Assembly: GCA_025965815.1 (NCBI GenBank)
Contig: JAOPWF010000040.1
Coordinates: 1 to 10,729 of the forward strand
Direction: 5' to 3'
Source: Mycobacterium sp.
GTDB lineage: Bacteria > Actinomycetota > Actinomycetes > Mycobacteriales > Mycobacteriaceae
Length of the DNA stretch: 10,729 nucleotides
Shown here: piece after piece, positions 7,532-10,729 of the stretch
Layout of the letters: each line of letters starts with the position of its first letter
Numbering within the stretch: position 1 is the stretch's first letter
Notes under the pieces: model-generated
Databases searched by the model: none
What the model saw: the letters and a program-made list of their open reading frames with translations, nothing else
What the model was told of the DNA's origin: nothing
Translations under genes and position numbers: made by a program

Positions 7532-7549
7532 ACCTCAAGGCTAACGTCG
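7532..7549. promoter_or_regulatory. 18-bp divergent promoter spacer with overlapping -10 candidates
   Basis: Only 18 bp separate two divergent starts. On the minus strand TAGCCT (7543-7538) is followed by 6 bases and then the reductase ATG, the ideal leaderless spacing. On the plus strand TAACGT (7542-7547) lies 8 bases before ATG 7556. The two hexamers share bases 7542-7543, so polymerase could serve only one direction at a time. TANNNT is a loose pattern, so this is an inference. Confidence 0.4.
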
Positions 7550-8554
<1,005 letters not shown>

Positions 8555-8561
8555 ACGACGA

Positions 8562-8599
8562 AGGATCCCACCCGACGGTTACCCGCCGGGCGGGATCCT
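8562..8599. terminator. Hairpin between convergent genes, probable bidirectional terminator
   Basis: AGGATCCC (8562-8569) pairs exactly with GGGATCCT (8592-8599). Inside, CCCG (8571-8574) pairs with CGGG (8587-8590) after one mismatch, leaving a 12-base loop. No T-run follows on either strand, as is common for mycobacterial terminators. It begins 7 bp after the AcuI-like stop and ends 14 bp from the antigen 85 stop, so it can serve both transcripts. Confidence 0.7.
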
Positions 8600-8613
8600 C
8601 CGTGGCGTTCGAC

Positions 8614-9660
<1,047 letters not shown>

Positions 9661-9681
9661 CTACCTGTCGCCTTCCGCTCT

Positions 9682-9713
9682 ATCAGGAGCCAAGCCCAGC
9701 ACGGATCAGGAGC
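9682..9713. repeat. Direct repeat ATCAGGAGC x2 upstream of antigen 85
   Basis: Exact 9-bp copies occur at 9682-9690 and 9705-9713, 23 bp apart start to start, close to two helix turns. They lie just downstream of the predicted Ag85 start site, inside the leader. They could be an activator or repressor site, or chance. No regulator is identified. Confidence 0.45.
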
Positions 9714-9785
9714 GGATGGAGAATTTAGTTGTAGCGGCCCTAGTACACCACGTCTTCCTGTGATGCCGCAGGCCTGTTTCGTTCA

Positions 9786-9810
9786 CGCGGGACCGGGTTG
9801 TTCTCCCGCG
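9786..9810. repeat. Inverted repeat CGCGGGA-N11-TCCCGCG
   Basis: A perfect 7-bp GC-rich stem (9786-9792 with 9804-9810) encloses an 11-base loop. An alternative outer pairing of GTTTCG (9776-9781) with CGAAAC (9809-9814) also exists. It is placed just upstream of the plus-strand promoter candidate, so it may be an operator for the dioxygenase-like gene or a hairpin limiting read-through. No T-run follows. Confidence 0.45.
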
Positions 9811-9870
9811 AAACCAAAAGTAATGTCATCTTTAGTTACTGCCGCCGATACCGTCGACCCGGGAGCAGCC

Positions 9871-10116
9871 ATGGAATCCTTCGTTCACCTGCGGAAAGGG
9901 AAGACTCGCCGGCGGTTGCACGCCGACCTCGATGGACTGAAGGACGACGAACTCGGTCGCGGCGGCTTCACCGGCCGGACCGCCAACATGTACCGGCGTC
10001 ACGATCCCCCCGCGTACCGCGCCGTCGGCCCGCTGCGGCCACTGGACCTGCTGTCGAGTGAACTGAAGCCGAGCGACGCCACCGAGGCCCGCGGCGGTCC
10101 GATGCTGCGGCGCTGA
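9871..10116 (+). pseudogene. N-terminal fragment of a homogentisate 1,2-dioxygenase-like gene
   Basis: The frame encodes 81 residues from ATG 9871, with GGGAG 5 bases upstream, and stops at TGA 10114-10116. The sequence MESFVHLRKGKT, KDDELGRGGFTGR and MYRRHDP, followed by GPLRP, resembles the N-terminus of the cupin-type homogentisate 1,2-dioxygenases of actinobacteria. These are normally several hundred residues long and open the aromatic ring in tyrosine and phenylalanine breakdown. Family resemblance ends near residue 78, where the next gene's fragment begins in another frame. All metal-binding and catalytic parts of the dioxygenase are missing, so it cannot work. A promoter and ribosome binding site seem intact, so the fragment may still be transcribed. 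The family call is by eye from remembered homologues; truncation by a deletion is inferred from the abrupt junction. Confidence 0.6.
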
Positions 10117-10592
10117 AAGCGGCCGGGCGCCCCGAAGATGAGTTCGCGTTCGTTGTGCACGGCACGACGGCCGATCCGCGCTGGCTGGACCCGACGATCG
10201 ATCCGAACGAACGCACCCCGGGGACGTGCTATCTGGGCGATCCTCAGGTGGTGAACATGAGCCCGGTCGGGCTGGCCCGGTTCTCCACGTTGCGCAGTTG
10301 GCTGTCGCAGTGGAGCTACGACGAAGCCCACGGCGACGGCCTCGAGTGCGGTCCGGACATCGCCGTGCCCGCGCTGGTGATCGGGAACCTCGCCGACGCC
10401 TGCACGCCCAGTCACACCCGGCGACTGTTCGACGCGATCGGTCACCCCGAAAAGGAGATGTTCGAGATCCCCGGCGCTAACCACAATTATGCCGGCCTCG
10501 AACAACGGGGCACGCTGCGGCAGGCCATCGGCATCGTGGCGGACTGGCTGATCCGCCACGACTTCGCGGCTCCGGAGGAAGAACGGGAATGA
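10104..10592 (+). pseudogene. C-terminal fragment of an alpha/beta hydrolase
   Basis: The reading frame is hydrolase-like from about DAAALKAAGRPEDEF (10101 onward) through to TGA 10590-10592, about 162 residues. The frame stays open further upstream but reads as nonsense there (Arg-rich, overlapping the dioxygenase fragment). It holds the late part of an alpha/beta hydrolase: a PALVIGNLAD-x-C-TP strand and loop with the acidic residue, and IPGANHNYAG with the catalytic His. The N-terminal half, including the GxSxG nucleophile elbow, is absent. A GTG at 10155 could start a 145-residue product, but this would begin inside a strand and lack the nucleophile. The 3' end overlaps the CoA-transferase start by ATGA and carries its Shine-Dalgarno, so the original gene was the upstream member of that operon. 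Confidence 0.7.
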
Positions 10593-10729
10593 CTCCCACT
10601 GGCGCGCTGGACGGAATCCGGGTGATCGAGATCGGCACGCTGATCTCCGGCCCGTTCGCCGGTCGACTCCTCGGTGACATGGGCGCCGAGGTCATCAAGA
10701 TCGAGCCGCCCGGCGCTCCTGACCCGCTG
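10589..10729 (+). CDS. CaiB/BaiF family (type III) CoA-transferase, N-terminal part
   Basis: The gene runs off the window; 47 residues are visible. GALDGIRVIEIGTLISGP, then FAGRLLGDMGAEVIKIEPP, is the classical N-terminus of type III CoA-transferases, with the start of the Rossmann-like fold and the GAEVIKIE motif. The catalytic Asp lies beyond the end. The enzyme moves CoA between acyl-CoA and a free carboxylic acid; the substrate cannot be inferred. GGAGG (10574-10578), 10 bases before the ATG, lies inside the hydrolase fragment, and the ATGA overlap indicates translational coupling. With the hydrolase it suggests catabolism of an organic acid or ester. Confidence 0.9.
   Translation, partial: MTPTGALDGIRVIEIGTLISGPFAGRLLGDMGAEVIKIEPPGAPDPL

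Noticed and set aside
6614..7549. Long plus-strand open frame continuous with the AcuI-like gene
   Set aside because: It is antisense to a well-supported aldo/keto reductase and acetyltransferase, has Arg/Gln/Asp-rich low-information sequence, and family homology begins only at 7550-7556. It is a by-product of high GC.

Overview
The window is high-GC DNA from an actinomycete, almost certainly a Mycobacterium or Mycolicibacterium, probably a fast-growing environmental type. The marker genes are an antigen 85 mycolyltransferase (closest to Ag85C), a 13E12-type DUF222/HNH protein, a mycobacterial HisN phosphatase and the adjacent acyl-CoA dehydrogenase pair FadE24-FadE23.

Layout. Bases 2-1315 (+) encode a DUF222/HNH nuclease-like protein. 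It converges on a small membrane protein (1312-1656, -), and the two stop codons share one CTAG. Divergent from that, 23 bp away, is hisN (1680-2471, +). A second, diverged hisN-like copy follows (2562-3362, +). Between the two copies lies a 66-bp antisense relic of the small membrane protein gene, so a two-gene unit was duplicated in tandem. A perfect 16-bp palindrome overlapping a likely -10 element precedes fadE24 (3483-4871) and fadE23 (4908-6119). These two subunits carry complementary halves of the acyl-CoA dehydrogenase FAD site. A minus-strand pair follows: an aldo/keto reductase (6674-7531) and a PAT-type N-acetyltransferase (6126-6674), joined by an overlapping TGATG. An AcuI/YhdH-type zinc-free reductase (7550-8554, +) diverges from the reductase across only 18 bp. 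It converges on the antigen 85 gene (8614-9591, -), with a strong hairpin between them.

The right end is damaged. The first ~78 codons of a homogentisate 1,2-dioxygenase-like gene (from 9871) run out of frame into the C-terminal ~160 codons of an unrelated alpha/beta hydrolase, ending at 10592. That fragment overlaps the start of a CaiB/BaiF family CoA-transferase (10589 to the window end) by ATGA.

Functionally the window combines lipid and acyl-CoA metabolism (FadE24/FadE23, the AcuI-like reductase, the CoA-transferase), cell-wall mycolylation (Ag85) and histidine biosynthesis (HisN). I see no defence system, CRISPR array, tRNA, rRNA or insertion sequence. The most notable points are the decayed duplication with a catalytically altered HisN paralogue, the split-active-site FadE pair with a candidate operator, and the deletion-fusion at the right end.
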